NCBI RefSeq assembly: GCF_014078525.1
Contig: NZ_MU078694.1
Span: 186,001 to 250,000 of the forward strand
DNA from: Nitrosopumilus sp. b3
GTDB taxonomy: Archaea > Thermoproteota > Nitrososphaeria > Nitrososphaerales > Nitrosopumilaceae
DNA length: 64,000 nt
Reading direction: 5' to 3'
In this document: piece by piece, positions 16,431 through 26,523 of the stretch
Layout of the letters: each line of letters opens with the position of its first letter
Numbering within the stretch: position 1 is the stretch's first letter
Notes under the pieces: model-generated
Database searches by the model: none
What the model saw: the letters and a program-made list of their open reading frames with translations, nothing else
Told to the model about the DNA's origin: nothing
Position numbers and translations under genes: made by a program

Positions 16431-17325
16431 ATCTCATATCTCTAAAAATAAAAAAATGAAATTGGCAGTATTTGCACATTGTGCAATTGATACTATTTCT
16501 TTAGATGGGTCAAACTATGAACAAATTGGGGGCTCAGCTTGTTATTGTGGTATAACTGCAAAACAGTTCAAATTTGATGTCGATTTGTTTACCAAATTTG
16601 GTTCTGATTTCCCAAAACAATATCTCACTGAAAATAAAATAAATTTTATAAATTCAGAATCAGAAAAAAACACTACGAAATTCTCAATCAGTATTTCTGG
16701 TTCAGACAGAACCCTCAAACTTGAAAATGAGTGTGATGCTATAGATTATTCATCTGTGGATGCCGATGGTCATCTTGTAAGTCCGATATATCATGAAATA
16801 ACAAATGATGTTTTTAACAAAATTAAAAATGACTCAAATTTTCTCTTTATTGATCCTCAAGGATTTTTGAGAGAAAAAGATGCTCAAAACAACATTATTT
16901 TAAAAAATACTGATCTTGATTTATCTGGAGTCAATGCCATCAAGATAAATCCTGAAGAAGGAAAATGTCTTGTCAACGGAACTCATGATGAAATGATGTT
17001 GGCACTGCAAAAAAAAGGAATTGAACACGTACTCTTGACCAATAAGACTGATGTATCTCTTTTAGTAAAAGACAAAATCTACTCTATTACCCTTCCAAAC
17101 AAAAATATTCATGATACTACCGGAATTGGAGATATTTTTTGTGCTACCTTTGCTTGTACACTTCTTAAGGAAAAGGATTTCTTGTGGGCACTCTCATTTG
17201 CAGGCGGTGCTGCTCAAGCTGCACTTGATTCGAAAAATATTGGATTGCAAAAAATACCTTCAAAAGGCATTATTCAAAACAATGCGGTGTATTTTTACAA
17301 CTTGATAAAATTCCGAAATCTATAA
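16417..17325 (+). CDS. PfkB-family sugar / nucleoside kinase
   Basis: Ribokinase-fold ATP-dependent kinase. Motif 1 is GGSACYCGITAKQF near residue 40, and motif 2 is DTTGIGD at 233-239 with the catalytic Asp239. 302 residues. Substrate unclear: ribose, nucleosides, inositol or fructose phosphates are all possible. ATG 16417 overlaps the upstream mini-protein; the in-frame ATG at 16456 (MKLAVFAH) is a credible alternative. Confidence 0.85.
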   Translation: MQKTKSHISKNKKMKLAVFAHCAIDTISLDGSNYEQIGGSACYCGITAKQFKFDVDLFTKFGSDFPKQYLTENKINFINSESEKNTTKFSISISGSDRTLKLENECDAIDYSSVDADGHLVSPIYHEITNDVFNKIKNDSNFLFIDPQGFLREKDAQNNIILKNTDLDLSGVNAIKINPEEGKCLVNGTHDEMMLALQKKGIEHVLLTNKTDVSLLVKDKIYSITLPNKNIHDTTGIGDIFCATFACTLLKEKDFLWALSFAGGAAQAALDSKNIGLQKIPSKGIIQNNAVYFYNLIKFRNL

Positions 17326-17363
17326 TTTTTTTCCTAAATATCTCTGTATTTTGTTAAAAATTT

Positions 17364-17588
17364 TTATGGATTCAAATTTTTAAAATCAAGGCATTTTTGA
17401 TCAAACTCATTTAGGTATCTTGGTTTTTTAGTTAAAGAGTCTTCAACCCAAATTTCACATGTTTCTGCATCGATGTACTTTCTATCTGCATTATTTGTAA
17501 CAATCTGAAACATCAAAACTCCTAAAAGAACTATGATTAAAATTATTGGTAATTTTTTTGAAGAAATATCCATATGCTTGCTCAGCAA
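17364..17588 (-). CDS. Small single-TM protein (up to 74 aa)
   Basis: One hydrophobic segment (LPIILIIVLLGVLMFQIV) near residues 13-30 followed by a soluble C-terminal part with two Cys (AETCEIWVE, QKCLDF). Topology suggests a membrane anchor with an outside domain, possibly disulfide-bonded. The start may be the second Met (17573). No family recognised. Confidence 0.55.
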   Translation of the reverse strand: MLSKHMDISSKKLPIILIIVLLGVLMFQIVTNNADRKYIDAETCEIWVEDSLTKKPRYLNEFDQKCLDFKNLNP

Positions 17589-17699
17589 ATTTTTAAACTT
17601 AAGCCTATTGTTTTACAGTCTCTCAATTGTGTTATTCTATCGTCTTGAATTTTTGAAAACCAACAAAGACAAATATTGAAAAATAACTATATCAGAATT

Positions 17700-17900
17700 A
17701 TGGAAAATCCCTCTGAAATTAATTCCGTATATTGGGATGAAGAAACAAAATCTTGGAAATACAAGATGATTAAAGTTGAAGAGTATCATGGATTCGTAGA
17801 GTGTCAACACTGTAGAAAACCAATGTCTCATAATGTGAAATCTGATGGAGAATTCAAGGTAGTTTATGTAAAATGTGGATGCACTAGAGATGGTTTTTGA
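17700..17900 (+). CDS. Small zinc-binding protein (66 aa)
   Basis: Starts at ATG 17700 (an in-frame TTG at 17676 is less likely). VECQHCRKPMSHN and VKCGCTRDGF give four Cys for one zinc. The N-terminal half is acidic and aromatic (VYWDEETKSWKYKM). No partner is evident from the neighbours. Confidence 0.65.
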   Translation: MENPSEINSVYWDEETKSWKYKMIKVEEYHGFVECQHCRKPMSHNVKSDGEFKVVYVKCGCTRDGF

Positions 17901-17991
17901 TTTTTAATTATTAAATTTCAACATGCTTAAGTTCGACATGTTTCCAGAAAATTGGTGAAATCCACTGAATAATTTCATTATCATAATTATT

Positions 17992-18210
17992 GTGATAATC
18001 ATTGCAATAATTATTGGGATAATGGGTAATTCTAATTATCAAGATGTCACATCCATTCGAGATCAGAACCATTTACAGCTCTCAATAAATGACTGTAAGC
18101 GGTTATTTGATGCTGGGTTAGATAGGATTGAATGTTTTGAAAAATCTATCAATGCATTTGGCACTGATGAACAAAAGCAGCAATGGCGACTGGGATATTT
18201 TAATCCGTAA
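17992..18210 (+). CDS. Small membrane-anchored protein (72 aa)
   Basis: The N-terminus is a run of Ile (IIIAIIIGIM), probably one membrane helix; the helix may begin further upstream because the frame stays open to about 17959 without a normal start. The C-terminal 50 residues are soluble with two Cys (DCKRLFD, RIECFEK). GTG 17992 is used. Function unknown. Confidence 0.5.
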   Translation: MIIIAIIIGIMGNSNYQDVTSIRDQNHLQLSINDCKRLFDAGLDRIECFEKSINAFGTDEQKQQWRLGYFNP

Positions 18211-18265
18211 AAAAATCATGGTTATTGAGTGACCAGAGTAGACATTATTCTTTTATTCTACTGAA

Positions 18266-19279
18266 TTGATTGTTTCTTCTGTGCAAATAGGAATCTATGG
18301 TTCTGGAACTGCAGAAAATGCAGCAAAGATAATCAGAAAAATTTTGGATGAGAACGGAATTAAATCATTTCCAATCACAAAATCAAAAGGAAAAACCACT
18401 GACTGTGTTATTGTATTGGGTGGTGACAAGGGAGTACGAAATTATTTTCATAGAACTTTTGATTCCACATCGCCCGTATTGGGAATTAGTGAAGGAGAAG
18501 CAAGTGGATTTTTGGCACAAATTGAACTAAGAGAATTTTCATCATATGTTGGAATTTTAAAAAAACAAAATTACACAGTTGAAGAAGTACCGCGTCTAGG
18601 TGTGAAGATTGATGGAAAAAATGTCTATCCTGTATTAAATGACGTTGCTGTATTTTCATCAAAGAGTGCTATGCTTATGGAGCACACATTACGAGTCAAT
18701 GGTGAAGAAGTTTGGCACGACAATAGTGATGGCATAATTGTTTCCACTCCTATTGGGTCTTCTGCATATTCCATGTCTGCTGGAGGCCCAGTTTTGTTTC
18801 AAGACTCTAAAGTATTTGAAATAATCTCAGTAAACTCTCTTGATGTAACTAGAAGGCCCATTATCGTATCAAATGAAAGCTTGATTGAAATTGATGATGT
18901 GTCTGCAAGATTACACTGTGAAGCTGTACTTGATGGTCTTGACAGATTCAAAGTGAACAAAACAGTAGAGTGCACACAGTTTTTTCCACCTGCAAAAATC
19001 ATTCGACTAAAAAAAGATTCCACTGCAATTTCTGCATTGGCAAAAAAAGTTCATTTGGCTGAAGAACTACTTAGCATGCCTCCAAGCTCAAAATTACTCT
19101 TAAAGACATTGGAATATGAGGGTGCATTAACACAAAAGGATCTTGCAAATAAGACATTATTACCAGACAGAACTGTTCGATTAGCATTAAGCCATTTATT
19201 GAAAAAAGGGTATGTCAAAAAGAAGGTCTCAATTCGAGATGCAAGACAAAAAATTTATGAAATTTCAAAAATAGAATAA
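18266..19279 (+). CDS. NAD kinase with C-terminal winged-helix domain
   Basis: Makes NADP from NAD. The core has the GGD motif (Gly52-Gly53-Asp54), NDVAVFSS near residue 125 and DGIIVSTPIGSSAYSMSAGGP near 155-175. After residue about 255 comes a MarR/ArsR-like winged helix: LEYEGALTQKDLANKT, PDRTVRLALSHLLKKGYV. Such a DNA-binding extension is not part of a normal NAD kinase of about 270 residues. The kinase motif reads GGDKG instead of GGDGT. The start may be TTG 18266 or GTG 18281. Confidence 0.88.
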   Translation: MIVSSVQIGIYGSGTAENAAKIIRKILDENGIKSFPITKSKGKTTDCVIVLGGDKGVRNYFHRTFDSTSPVLGISEGEASGFLAQIELREFSSYVGILKKQNYTVEEVPRLGVKIDGKNVYPVLNDVAVFSSKSAMLMEHTLRVNGEEVWHDNSDGIIVSTPIGSSAYSMSAGGPVLFQDSKVFEIISVNSLDVTRRPIIVSNESLIEIDDVSARLHCEAVLDGLDRFKVNKTVECTQFFPPAKIIRLKKDSTAISALAKKVHLAEELLSMPPSSKLLLKTLEYEGALTQKDLANKTLLPDRTVRLALSHLLKKGYVKKKVSIRDARQKIYEISKIE

Positions 19280-19435
19280 CTACGGATAATCTCTGGATAT
19301 TTTTCTTGTATGTGATACGTCATTTTCTGTTGCAACCTTGACTCTTTTTTCAATGTCTTCTTTGAAACACTCATCAGAGCAAAAATCTTTGATTCCAACT
19401 TCGTAATCTTTGGCACAGTTCTTACATTTTTTCAT
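19280..19435 (-). CDS. Zinc-binding mini-protein (51 aa)
   Basis: From ATG 19435: KKCKNCAKDYE and DFCSDECFKED form a four-Cys zinc site of the treble-clef or zinc-ribbon kind, then a charged helix. It abuts the NAD kinase stop codon with no gap (tail to tail). Confidence 0.65.
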   Translation of the reverse strand: MKKCKNCAKDYEVGIKDFCSDECFKEDIEKRVKVATENDVSHTRKISRDYP

Positions 19436-19513
19436 GAATTGAGTTGGCTTTTTTTACTCTATATTTAGTAAAAACGCAAAATTCCCAATATTGGAATTGC
19501 CTAAAATAATCTA

Positions 19514-21112
19514 TTATTGAGAAGCTGCTTTAAGAAATGCTGAAAAAGACTCTTCAGGATATCCTGGTCTACTATTGAATTCTGGATGGAATTGAACCCC
19601 TAGATAGAACTTGTGGGAAGGTATTTCTAAAATCTCCATTCTTTTCCCGCCATCACTATCAGCTGAAAATATCAATCCATTTTTTTCAAATTCTGGTATG
19701 TATTTACTATTAATTTCGTATCTGTGTCTGTGACGCTTGTTGATAGAATTTGCATTGTAAATTTTATGTGCATTTGTATTTTCTTTAATTTTTACTTCAT
19801 TTGCCCCTAGTCTTAGGGAACCTCCCATATCTGCAACATCTTTTTGTTCTGGAAGTAAATCTACGATTGGGTTTTTTGCATCTGGTTTGATTTCCGTAGA
19901 ATTACTATCTTCTAATTTCAGTACATTTCTTCCAAATGCAATTGCTGCTAACTGAAATCCGAAACATATTCCTAGATATGGGATATTTTTTTCACGTGCA
20001 TAGTCTGCTGTTTTGATTATCCCTTCTGAGCCTCTTGTGCCGAATCCTCCCGGAACTAAAATACCATCAAAATTAGACAAAATACTATAATCAGATATTG
20101 ATTCAGAGTCTATCCACTTGATGTCTACTGACTTTCCTATTTTTGCACCTGCATGTTTTAGTGCGTGATTTACACTCACATAACTATCTGCAAGTGTTAC
20201 ATACTTTCCAACCATTGCAATCTTTACCTTTTGATCTTCGTGGTTTACCATGCTTTGAGCAATCTCATTCCACTTGTCCCAATTTGCAGATGCATTGACC
20301 ATACCAACCTTTCCAAATTTTGTAAATATTGAATCCATTATTCCTTGGTCATACAATATCTGTGGAACCTCAAAAATTGAGTTTGCATCATGACAAGATA
20401 GAACATCTTTTGGTGTTACATTTGTGAACATCGCAATCTTCTTTTTTGTTTTTTCTTCTAGAGGTAATGTGCATCTAACTGCTAGAAAGTCAGGCTGAAT
20501 ACCTATTCTTCTCAGTTCTTGCACACTATGTTGTGTGGGTTTTGTTTTTTGCTCTCCAACTACATCTAATGATGGAGCTAATGTGACATGAGCAAAAATT
20601 ACTCCTTGTGGTCCCTCTTCAACTCTTAGTTGTCTGAGTGCCTCTAAAAATGGCAATGATTCAATATCTCCTACTGTGCCGCCACACTCTACAATCAAAA
20701 AGTCTAGTTTCTCATCCTCTGCAATCTTTCTGATTCTGTTTTTTATCTCATCTGTAACATGTGGTATGATTTGAACACATGCACCCAGGTATTCTCCTTT
20801 TCTTTCTGCCTCAATTACTGATGAATAAACTTGAGCAGTTGTAATGTTGTGACTTTTTGGTATGTCTTGATTTAGAAATCTTTCATAATTTCCAATATCC
20901 ATATCACATTCTCCTCCATCCTCTGTGACAAAGACTTCGCCGTGAGCTACTGGATTCATTGTACCTGCATCATAATTCAGATAAGGATCTATCTTTATGC
21001 AAGAAACTTTTTGGTCAGCTAACTGTAATAATTTTGCAATAGATGAGGTAGTAACGCCTTTTCCAAGACCAGACATCACACCACCTGTAACAAAAATAAA
21101 CTTTGTCTGCAC
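19514..21112 (-). CDS. pyrG: CTP synthase
   Basis: Makes CTP from UTP, ATP and glutamine. The N-terminal synthase domain begins [17 protein letters not shown]. The C-terminal glutaminase domain carries the nucleophile Cys in GICFGFQLA and the His/Glu pair in [11 protein letters not shown]. 532 residues, normal. Single gene, divergent from the cupredoxin gene with a 78-bp spacer. Confidence 0.97.
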   Translation of the reverse strand: MQTKFIFVTGGVMSGLGKGVTTSSIAKLLQLADQKVSCIKIDPYLNYDAGTMNPVAHGEVFVTEDGGECDMDIGNYERFLNQDIPKSHNITTAQVYSSVIEAERKGEYLGACVQIIPHVTDEIKNRIRKIAEDEKLDFLIVECGGTVGDIESLPFLEALRQLRVEEGPQGVIFAHVTLAPSLDVVGEQKTKPTQHSVQELRRIGIQPDFLAVRCTLPLEEKTKKKIAMFTNVTPKDVLSCHDANSIFEVPQILYDQGIMDSIFTKFGKVGMVNASANWDKWNEIAQSMVNHEDQKVKIAMVGKYVTLADSYVSVNHALKHAGAKIGKSVDIKWIDSESISDYSILSNFDGILVPGGFGTRGSEGIIKTADYAREKNIPYLGICFGFQLAAIAFGRNVLKLEDSNSTEIKPDAKNPIVDLLPEQKDVADMGGSLRLGANEVKIKENTNAHKIYNANSINKRHRHRYEINSKYIPEFEKNGLIFSADSDGGKRMEILEIPSHKFYLGVQFHPEFNSRPGYPEESFSAFLKAASQ

Positions 21113-21190
21113 ATTAATGAAACGAGCATCTGGTTTTTGTATGTTTTGACGATCATAATGATTGAAATAATAGATTGATGTATCTCAATT

Positions 21191-22006
21191 ATGAAACTCG
21201 CATTTTTTGCCTTGTCTATTTTGTCTGTGTTTATTCTAAGTTCTAGCACGCTTGCATTTGCGGAGACTAACTATGAAATCAAGATTCCTTCAGGTGCATC
21301 TGATCCTGGTGCACCGTTCTTCTGGTCTGAAAAAACAACTGGTGAGACCACTGGAATAATCACAATTTATCCAGGTGATTCTGTAACTTGGAAAAATGCT
21401 GACACTGCATTTCATACTGTAACGTCTGTTTCTCAATCCGGGGAAGAAAATGGTCTGTTTGATAGTGGTTTTTTCACAGCAGGTGATTCATACACAAGAC
21501 AATTTGATGAACTAGGCGATTTTTATTATTACTGTAGCCTTCACCCTTGGATGAACGGTGTCGTTCATGTGGTAAAGAATCCTGGAAGTGTTCAATCCAT
21601 TTCACGTGTTGCCTCTGGATATAGTGATGATGGCTTGGGCTTTGAAGTAAAATACATTTTAGATACTCCTCTTGCAAAAGCAGTTCATATTGATCCTGAA
21701 GGAAGTTCTCTAACATTTACTATTCCTGGAGAGACAAAAAATGAACAAATTTCACTTATTTTGCCACCTGAACTAATTGAAAATCCAAACACTGCTTGGG
21801 TGGATGGTGAGATGGTCGAAGTCGAAATAGAAGAGACATCTTCTGGCTCAAAATTAATTATCCCGATTAAGCCAAATTCCAAAGAAATCAAAGTAATGGG
21901 ATCTTATGTTATTCCTGAATTTGGATTTTTGGCAATGGCTGTTTTGTGTGTTGGACTGTTCTCAACTCTGTTCATTGTACGATCAAAATTTTCGTTTATC
22001 AGATAA
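21191..22006 (+). CDS. Secreted blue-copper (cupredoxin) protein with PEFG sorting tail
   Basis: Signal peptide ends near ALAFAET (residue 25). The plastocyanin-like domain (about 27-128) has type 1 copper ligands His75, Cys115, His118 and Met121 (YYYCSLHPWM). A beta-rich domain of about 100 residues follows. The C-terminus is PEFG (242-245), a hydrophobic helix and a basic end: the PEFG-CTERM signal recognised by an archaeosortase in this group. It is probably surface-anchored and involved in electron transfer or copper handling, consistent with copper-based respiration of ammonia oxidisers. Confidence 0.88.
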   Translation: MKLAFFALSILSVFILSSSTLAFAETNYEIKIPSGASDPGAPFFWSEKTTGETTGIITIYPGDSVTWKNADTAFHTVTSVSQSGEENGLFDSGFFTAGDSYTRQFDELGDFYYYCSLHPWMNGVVHVVKNPGSVQSISRVASGYSDDGLGFEVKYILDTPLAKAVHIDPEGSSLTFTIPGETKNEQISLILPPELIENPNTAWVDGEMVEVEIEETSSGSKLIIPIKPNSKEIKVMGSYVIPEFGFLAMAVLCVGLFSTLFIVRSKFSFIR

Positions 22007-22112
22007 TTATACAATCGTACAAAAATTATTCATTTTTTAAACGACTTTAAGAAATTTTTAACGGTTGTTTTTTATTTTTCCTAAGACATACATTATTGAT
22101 GACTATCTAGTT

Positions 22113-22170
22113 TGGTGGTCATAACTGAAATAGAGTTCCCCCTCCGTAAAGTTTGAGAACTTGACCACCA
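22113..22170. other. Structured hairpin element of unknown type
   Basis: TGGTGGTCA (22113-22121) pairs perfectly with TGACCACCA (22162-22170). Directly inside on the 3' side, GAACT (22157-22161) pairs with AGTTC (22134-22138), leaving a 12-nt one-sided bulge. The element is GC-richer than its surroundings and sits in the 181-bp gap between the cupredoxin stop and the trpA stop. It could be a small RNA or a bidirectional terminator structure. Confidence 0.45.
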
Positions 22171-22187
22171 TATCTTTGACGGAATCG

Positions 22188-22994
22188 TTATTTTTTTAGA
22201 ATGGTATTCTTTTTTAGATTTTTTGTAAAAGATGCAATCTTTGATTCTAATTTGTTTTGAGGTGTTTTCTCTATCAATTGTAGATATGCGCTGCCAACAA
22301 TTACTGCATCTGCCCCTGCACTGATGTATTTTTTTACGTCCTCCGGTGTTGAAACCCCGAATCCTACTCCTATGGGGATTCTTCCCTTTGTTTGTTTTTT
22401 GACATCCTTTATTGCTTTTAATGTATAATTTTTAATTCCTGTCTTGATTCCTGTGGTGCCAAATACTGCTACTAGATACAAAAATCCTGTTGAAACTTTG
22501 GAGATCTTTTCTATTCTTTTCTTTGAGGTATTTGGAGAGATTAAAAATATTGTATCTGCATTATTTTTTGCAGCATCGATATACTCTTTTGATTCCTCAA
22601 CTGACATATCTGGAAGGATGAATCCATCAATTCCTGCATTTTTTGCATCTTTGATAAATTTTGAGTATCCTTTGTGATACAAAATATTCGTATATGTCAT
22701 TAATACTAGTGGAATGTCTGTCTCTTTTCTGATTTTTTTAACTAGGGAAAAAAACTTGTTAATCTTTGTTCCTTTGTCTAATGATATGGTACTTGCATTC
22801 TGAATTACGGGGCCATCAGCTAATGGGTCTGAAAATGGAAATCCTAACTCAATAATATCCACACCACCTTTGACTAGGCCTCTAACAGTTGAAATCGTGG
22901 CCTTTTCATTTGGAAATCCTGCCATAATGTATGAAATCATGGCTTTTTGATTTTTCCTCTCTAACTCTGCAAATTTTTCTTTAATCTTTGACAT
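22188..22994 (-). CDS. trpA: Tryptophan synthase alpha subunit
   Basis: Cleaves indole-glycerol phosphate to indole. The family motif [17 protein letters not shown] near residue 50 carries the catalytic Glu, and [12 protein letters not shown] near 205 is the phosphate site. 268 residues, normal. The first 14 bp overlap trpB. Last gene of the operon. Confidence 0.96.
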   Translation of the reverse strand: MSKIKEKFAELERKNQKAMISYIMAGFPNEKATISTVRGLVKGGVDIIELGFPFSDPLADGPVIQNASTISLDKGTKINKFFSLVKKIRKETDIPLVLMTYTNILYHKGYSKFIKDAKNAGIDGFILPDMSVEESKEYIDAAKNNADTIFLISPNTSKKRIEKISKVSTGFLYLVAVFGTTGIKTGIKNYTLKAIKDVKKQTKGRIPIGVGFGVSTPEDVKKYISAGADAVIVGSAYLQLIEKTPQNKLESKIASFTKNLKKNTILKK

Positions 22995-24171
22995 TTTTAT
23001 TCAGATAATTTTGTACTTCTTCTACGTCTTTGTCTCCTCTTCCAGAAAGTGTTACTACAATTGATTCTGATTTCTTTCCTTTCCTTGCTACTTTGATTGC
23101 CTCTGCAATTGCATGAGCTGATTCAAGGGCCGGAATGATGCCCTCTGTTCTTGTAAGCATTAGGAATGCATCAATAACTTCAACATCTGTTGCTGAATGA
23201 TATTTCACTCTCTTTGAATCCTTATAGTATGAATGCTCAGGACCAACACCTGGATAGTCTAACCCTGCTGAAATACTGTGTGTTTCAGTAATTTGTCCTT
23301 CGTCATCTTGAAGAAGATATGTCATCATCCCATGTAGAACTCCTTTGGATCCCGCAGAAAGTGTTGCAGAATGCATCTTTGATTTTAATCCTTGACCTGC
23401 AGCCTCTACTCCGATAATTTCTGCATTAGTGTCCACTAGTGGATAAAATGTGCCTATTGCATTAGAGCCTCCTCCAACACACGCAATTACACTATCTGGT
23501 GCTTTGTTGTTTATTTTTTTCATTTGTACTTTGATCTCTTCCCCTATCACACTTTGAAAATCCCTTACCATAACCGGATAAGGATGTGGGCCAACAGCTG
23601 AGCCAAGAAGATAGTATGTCGTCTCTACATTTGTAATCCAATCTCTAATTGCCTCATTAATTGCATCCTTGAGTGTCTTTGAACCTGACTTTACAGGATG
23701 CACCTTTGCCCCAAGTAAATCCATTCTAAAGACATTTAGCTTTTGCCTAATCGTATCTTTGTATCCCATGTAGACTTCGGCTTTCATACCAAGAGCTGCG
23801 CATGCCATTGCTGTTGCAACTCCGTGTTGTCCTGCCCCTGTTTCTGCAATGATTCTTTTTTTGTTCATTTTTTTTGCCAATAATGCTTGTCCCAATGTAT
23901 TGTTGATTTTGTGGGCTCCTCCATGTAGTAGGTCTTCTCGCTTTAGATAGATTTTAGCACCACCTAGTTTCTCTGATAAATTCTTTGCATAGTATAATGG
24001 GGTAGGTCGTCCTGCATACACTTTAAGATAATAGTCTAATTCTTTTTTGAAATTTTTATCATTTTTGAACTTTAGATAGTTCTCTTCTAATTCTTCAATG
24101 GCAGGAACAAGTGTTTCGGGAATGTATTTTCCACCAAACTCTCCAAATCTGCCATTTTTAGGATATTTCAA
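22981..24171 (-). CDS. trpB: Tryptophan synthase beta subunit
   Basis: PLP enzyme that joins indole and serine. [15 protein letters not shown] near residue 85 holds the PLP lysine, and GGGSNAIG near 230 binds the phosphate. 396 residues, the TrpB1 type that pairs with TrpA. Overlaps trpC by 4 bp. Confidence 0.97.
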   Translation of the reverse strand: MKYPKNGRFGEFGGKYIPETLVPAIEELEENYLKFKNDKNFKKELDYYLKVYAGRPTPLYYAKNLSEKLGGAKIYLKREDLLHGGAHKINNTLGQALLAKKMNKKRIIAETGAGQHGVATAMACAALGMKAEVYMGYKDTIRQKLNVFRMDLLGAKVHPVKSGSKTLKDAINEAIRDWITNVETTYYLLGSAVGPHPYPVMVRDFQSVIGEEIKVQMKKINNKAPDSVIACVGGGSNAIGTFYPLVDTNAEIIGVEAAGQGLKSKMHSATLSAGSKGVLHGMMTYLLQDDEGQITETHSISAGLDYPGVGPEHSYYKDSKRVKYHSATDVEVIDAFLMLTRTEGIIPALESAHAIAEAIKVARKGKKSESIVVTLSGRGDKDVEEVQNYLNKNVKD

Positions 24172-24944
24172 TATGCATTCACCAATTTTTTTACCTGTTC
24201 TTGAATGTTATCGCTTTTCATTATGCTAGAGCCAATCAGAAATGCATCTGCACCAATTTTTCTTAGATAATTGATATCATCTGGAGTCTCAATTCCGCTC
24301 TCTGATAGAATTATTCTTGATTTATCATGCCCTTCTAGTACTCTTTCAGTTGTTTTCAGATCAATTTCCAGTGTATCTAGATTCCTGTTATTGATTCCAA
24401 TGATATCTGCCTCTGTATTTAGGGCATTTTCAAATTCCTCTTTTGTGTGAACCTCCAGTAGAATTTCCAGTCCTTGTTTGTGCCCGTAACTGATAAAATC
24501 ATCAATGTCTTTGAGGAATTTTTGATCAAATAGAGACTGAATTACAAGCATATAGTCCGCCCCTATCTTCTTTGCCGCATCAATCTGAACCTTGTCAATC
24601 ATGATATCTTTCATCAATAGCGGGACATCCACTGTTTGCCTTACCTTCATAAAAAATTCCGGTGACCCATTAAACAGATGTGGCTGTGTCAAAATTGATA
24701 ATGCCTTTGCACCTCCTGCAATCATTTTATTTGCAATGCTTACAGGATCTGATGTTGTCCTAATCTTCCCAAGTGAGGGCGATGCAAATTTTATCTCTGT
24801 TAAAAGTGTCGCATGCTGATTTGTCTTAATTATTTGTACAAAGTCTTTATTTGATTTTTGCAAATCTGCATCAATATCATACGTTCCATCATCTATTGCC
24901 ATTTGTGAATTGTTTACAAGTTTTCTGAGAATATTTTCTGCCAT
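24168..24944 (-). CDS. trpC: Indole-3-glycerol phosphate synthase
   Basis: TIM-barrel enzyme. [15 protein letters not shown] near residue 48 holds the catalytic Lys, then [22 protein letters not shown] and the phosphate-site end [11 protein letters not shown]. 258 residues, a single-domain TrpC not fused to TrpF. One-base overlap with trpD. Confidence 0.96.
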   Translation of the reverse strand: MAENILRKLVNNSQMAIDDGTYDIDADLQKSNKDFVQIIKTNQHATLLTEIKFASPSLGKIRTTSDPVSIANKMIAGGAKALSILTQPHLFNGSPEFFMKVRQTVDVPLLMKDIMIDKVQIDAAKKIGADYMLVIQSLFDQKFLKDIDDFISYGHKQGLEILLEVHTKEEFENALNTEADIIGINNRNLDTLEIDLKTTERVLEGHDKSRIILSESGIETPDDINYLRKIGADAFLIGSSIMKSDNIQEQVKKLVNAY

Positions 24945-25984
24945 TATATCATCTCCTTTAATTTTGAAATATCTCCTGTATCTTTAACAAATTTCTCTAA
25001 TAGTGAAAATGCTTTCCCATCTTTAATTGTGTTTAATGCAATCTCTACTCCTTCCTCAAAATTATCTGCAATGTTTGCAACAATTAATCCTCCTGCAGCA
25101 TTAAGTGCTGTTGTCTCAATCATGGCTTGATTTGCAGTATTATTTAGAACTCCTACAAATGATTTTAATGCATCACCTCTAGTTTTAATTTGAATATCTT
25201 TCAGTTTTGATTTATGCAGTCCTATCACTTCAGGATCAATTGCATTCATCAGCACTTTGTCATCCCTCAAAATGCATACGCGATTTACTGCACTTGTGGA
25301 AAATTCATCCATCCCATCATCTGAGCGTACTGTCATAATGTTTTCAGCACCTTTTCTTTTTAGAATTACAGGTAATCTATCAAGAAACTCTGTTGAAAAA
25401 ACTCCTACGAGTTGATTTTTTACTCCAGCCGGATTTGAGAGTGGACCTAGCAAATTAAATGCGGTTCTTTTTCCTAACTGTTTTCTTGCATTTGAGACAT
25501 GTTTCATTGCAGGGTGAAATTTTTGTGCAAACATAAAGCAGATGTTATGCTTTAGCAAAATCTCTGAAATTTGTGCAGGCTCTAGACTCAAATCATACCC
25601 AAAATACTCAAAAATATCTGCACTGCCTGAAACTCCTGAACTTGAACGATTCCCATGCTTTGCAACAATTCCACCTGCAGCTGCTACTACAAATGACGCT
25701 GTAGTTGAGACATTGAATGTTTGAAGCTTGTCTCCTCCAGTTCCGCACATATCAATAATGGTTCCTTTGTTTTTTGTATCTACTTTGAGTGAGTACTCTT
25801 GCATTTTGTCTAACATAGCTAATAACTCATCATCAGTCTCTCCTTTTTGTGCAAGATTTGATAGAAAGTCCATGTTCTGCTCATCATTTGTTTTTCCTGA
25901 TAGTATTTCCGTCATGATTGTGTTCATTTCCTCATAATTCAGATCTGTCTTTTGCTGCAGTTTTGCTATAATCTCTGAGATCAT
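24944..25984 (-). CDS. trpD: Anthranilate phosphoribosyltransferase
   Basis: Transfers phosphoribose to anthranilate. The PRPP loop is DMCGTGGDKLQTFNVST near residue 85, followed by KHGNRSSSGVSGSAD; NARKQLGKRTAFNLLGPLSNP near 165 is also typical. 346 residues, normal. Overlaps the unknown upstream gene by 4 bp. Confidence 0.96.
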   Translation of the reverse strand: MISEIIAKLQQKTDLNYEEMNTIMTEILSGKTNDEQNMDFLSNLAQKGETDDELLAMLDKMQEYSLKVDTKNKGTIIDMCGTGGDKLQTFNVSTTASFVVAAAGGIVAKHGNRSSSGVSGSADIFEYFGYDLSLEPAQISEILLKHNICFMFAQKFHPAMKHVSNARKQLGKRTAFNLLGPLSNPAGVKNQLVGVFSTEFLDRLPVILKRKGAENIMTVRSDDGMDEFSTSAVNRVCILRDDKVLMNAIDPEVIGLHKSKLKDIQIKTRGDALKSFVGVLNNTANQAMIETTALNAAGGLIVANIADNFEEGVEIALNTIKDGKAFSLLEKFVKDTGDISKLKEMI

Positions 25985-26508
25985 TTCCTTTCTCCTGATT
26001 TTGGCTTTCTCTTTATTTCTTCAATAACTGTATCTAAGAAATCTTGTGTGTCTTTGGGAATATTTTCAAACTCTTTTTCTGAAAAGCTTTCATAAAATAC
26101 CCAGTCATCAAACTTTTTCATATAATTTTCAAAATCAAATGGGATGTTGTTTTCTTTGGAGGAGTCCTCTATTCCCTTTCCAACAGAATAAACAAAGATC
26201 AAAGCTTCTTTAGGATTTTCTTTTAGATATTCACCGACAGTGTAAGGCTTTGGATTATCAGAAATTACCCTTTTGTATAGAATTGTTTTTTCAATATTTT
26301 GCATTGTAGACTCTATTGTAAATGTCAAAAAATTATCTAGTCCCTCAACCTCTTTTTTTAATTCAAATGAATCTAACTTTGTATTTTTTTTAACGCACTG
26401 CTCTACTAGCATATGAATAAAATCATCTGGGATGTTTTCATCTGAATAGTATTTTGTAAATCCATACACTGAAACAAGTTTTTCTCTGTCAGAAAGTAAT
26501 TCTGTCAT
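25981..26508 (-). CDS. Unknown protein encoded within the trp operon (175 aa)
   Basis: Acidic, mostly helical, soluble protein placed between trpG (15-bp gap) and trpD (4-bp overlap). I recognise no domain. It lacks the glycine-rich phosphate loops and the beta-alpha repeat pattern of TrpF, the one pathway enzyme absent from this operon. It could be a regulator or partner of an anthranilate enzyme. Tight packing on both sides argues for co-translation and a pathway-linked role. Confidence 0.8.
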   Translation of the reverse strand: MTELLSDREKLVSVYGFTKYYSDENIPDDFIHMLVEQCVKKNTKLDSFELKKEVEGLDNFLTFTIESTMQNIEKTILYKRVISDNPKPYTVGEYLKENPKEALIFVYSVGKGIEDSSKENNIPFDFENYMKKFDDWVFYESFSEKEFENIPKDTQDFLDTVIEEIKRKPKSGERK

Positions 26509-26523
26509 GATATTCCTCCTGGC

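Noticed and set aside
22098-22128. Complete box C/D guide RNA
   Set aside because: TGATGA and CTGA are present, but a matching C'/D pair is not; kept only as an unassigned structure.
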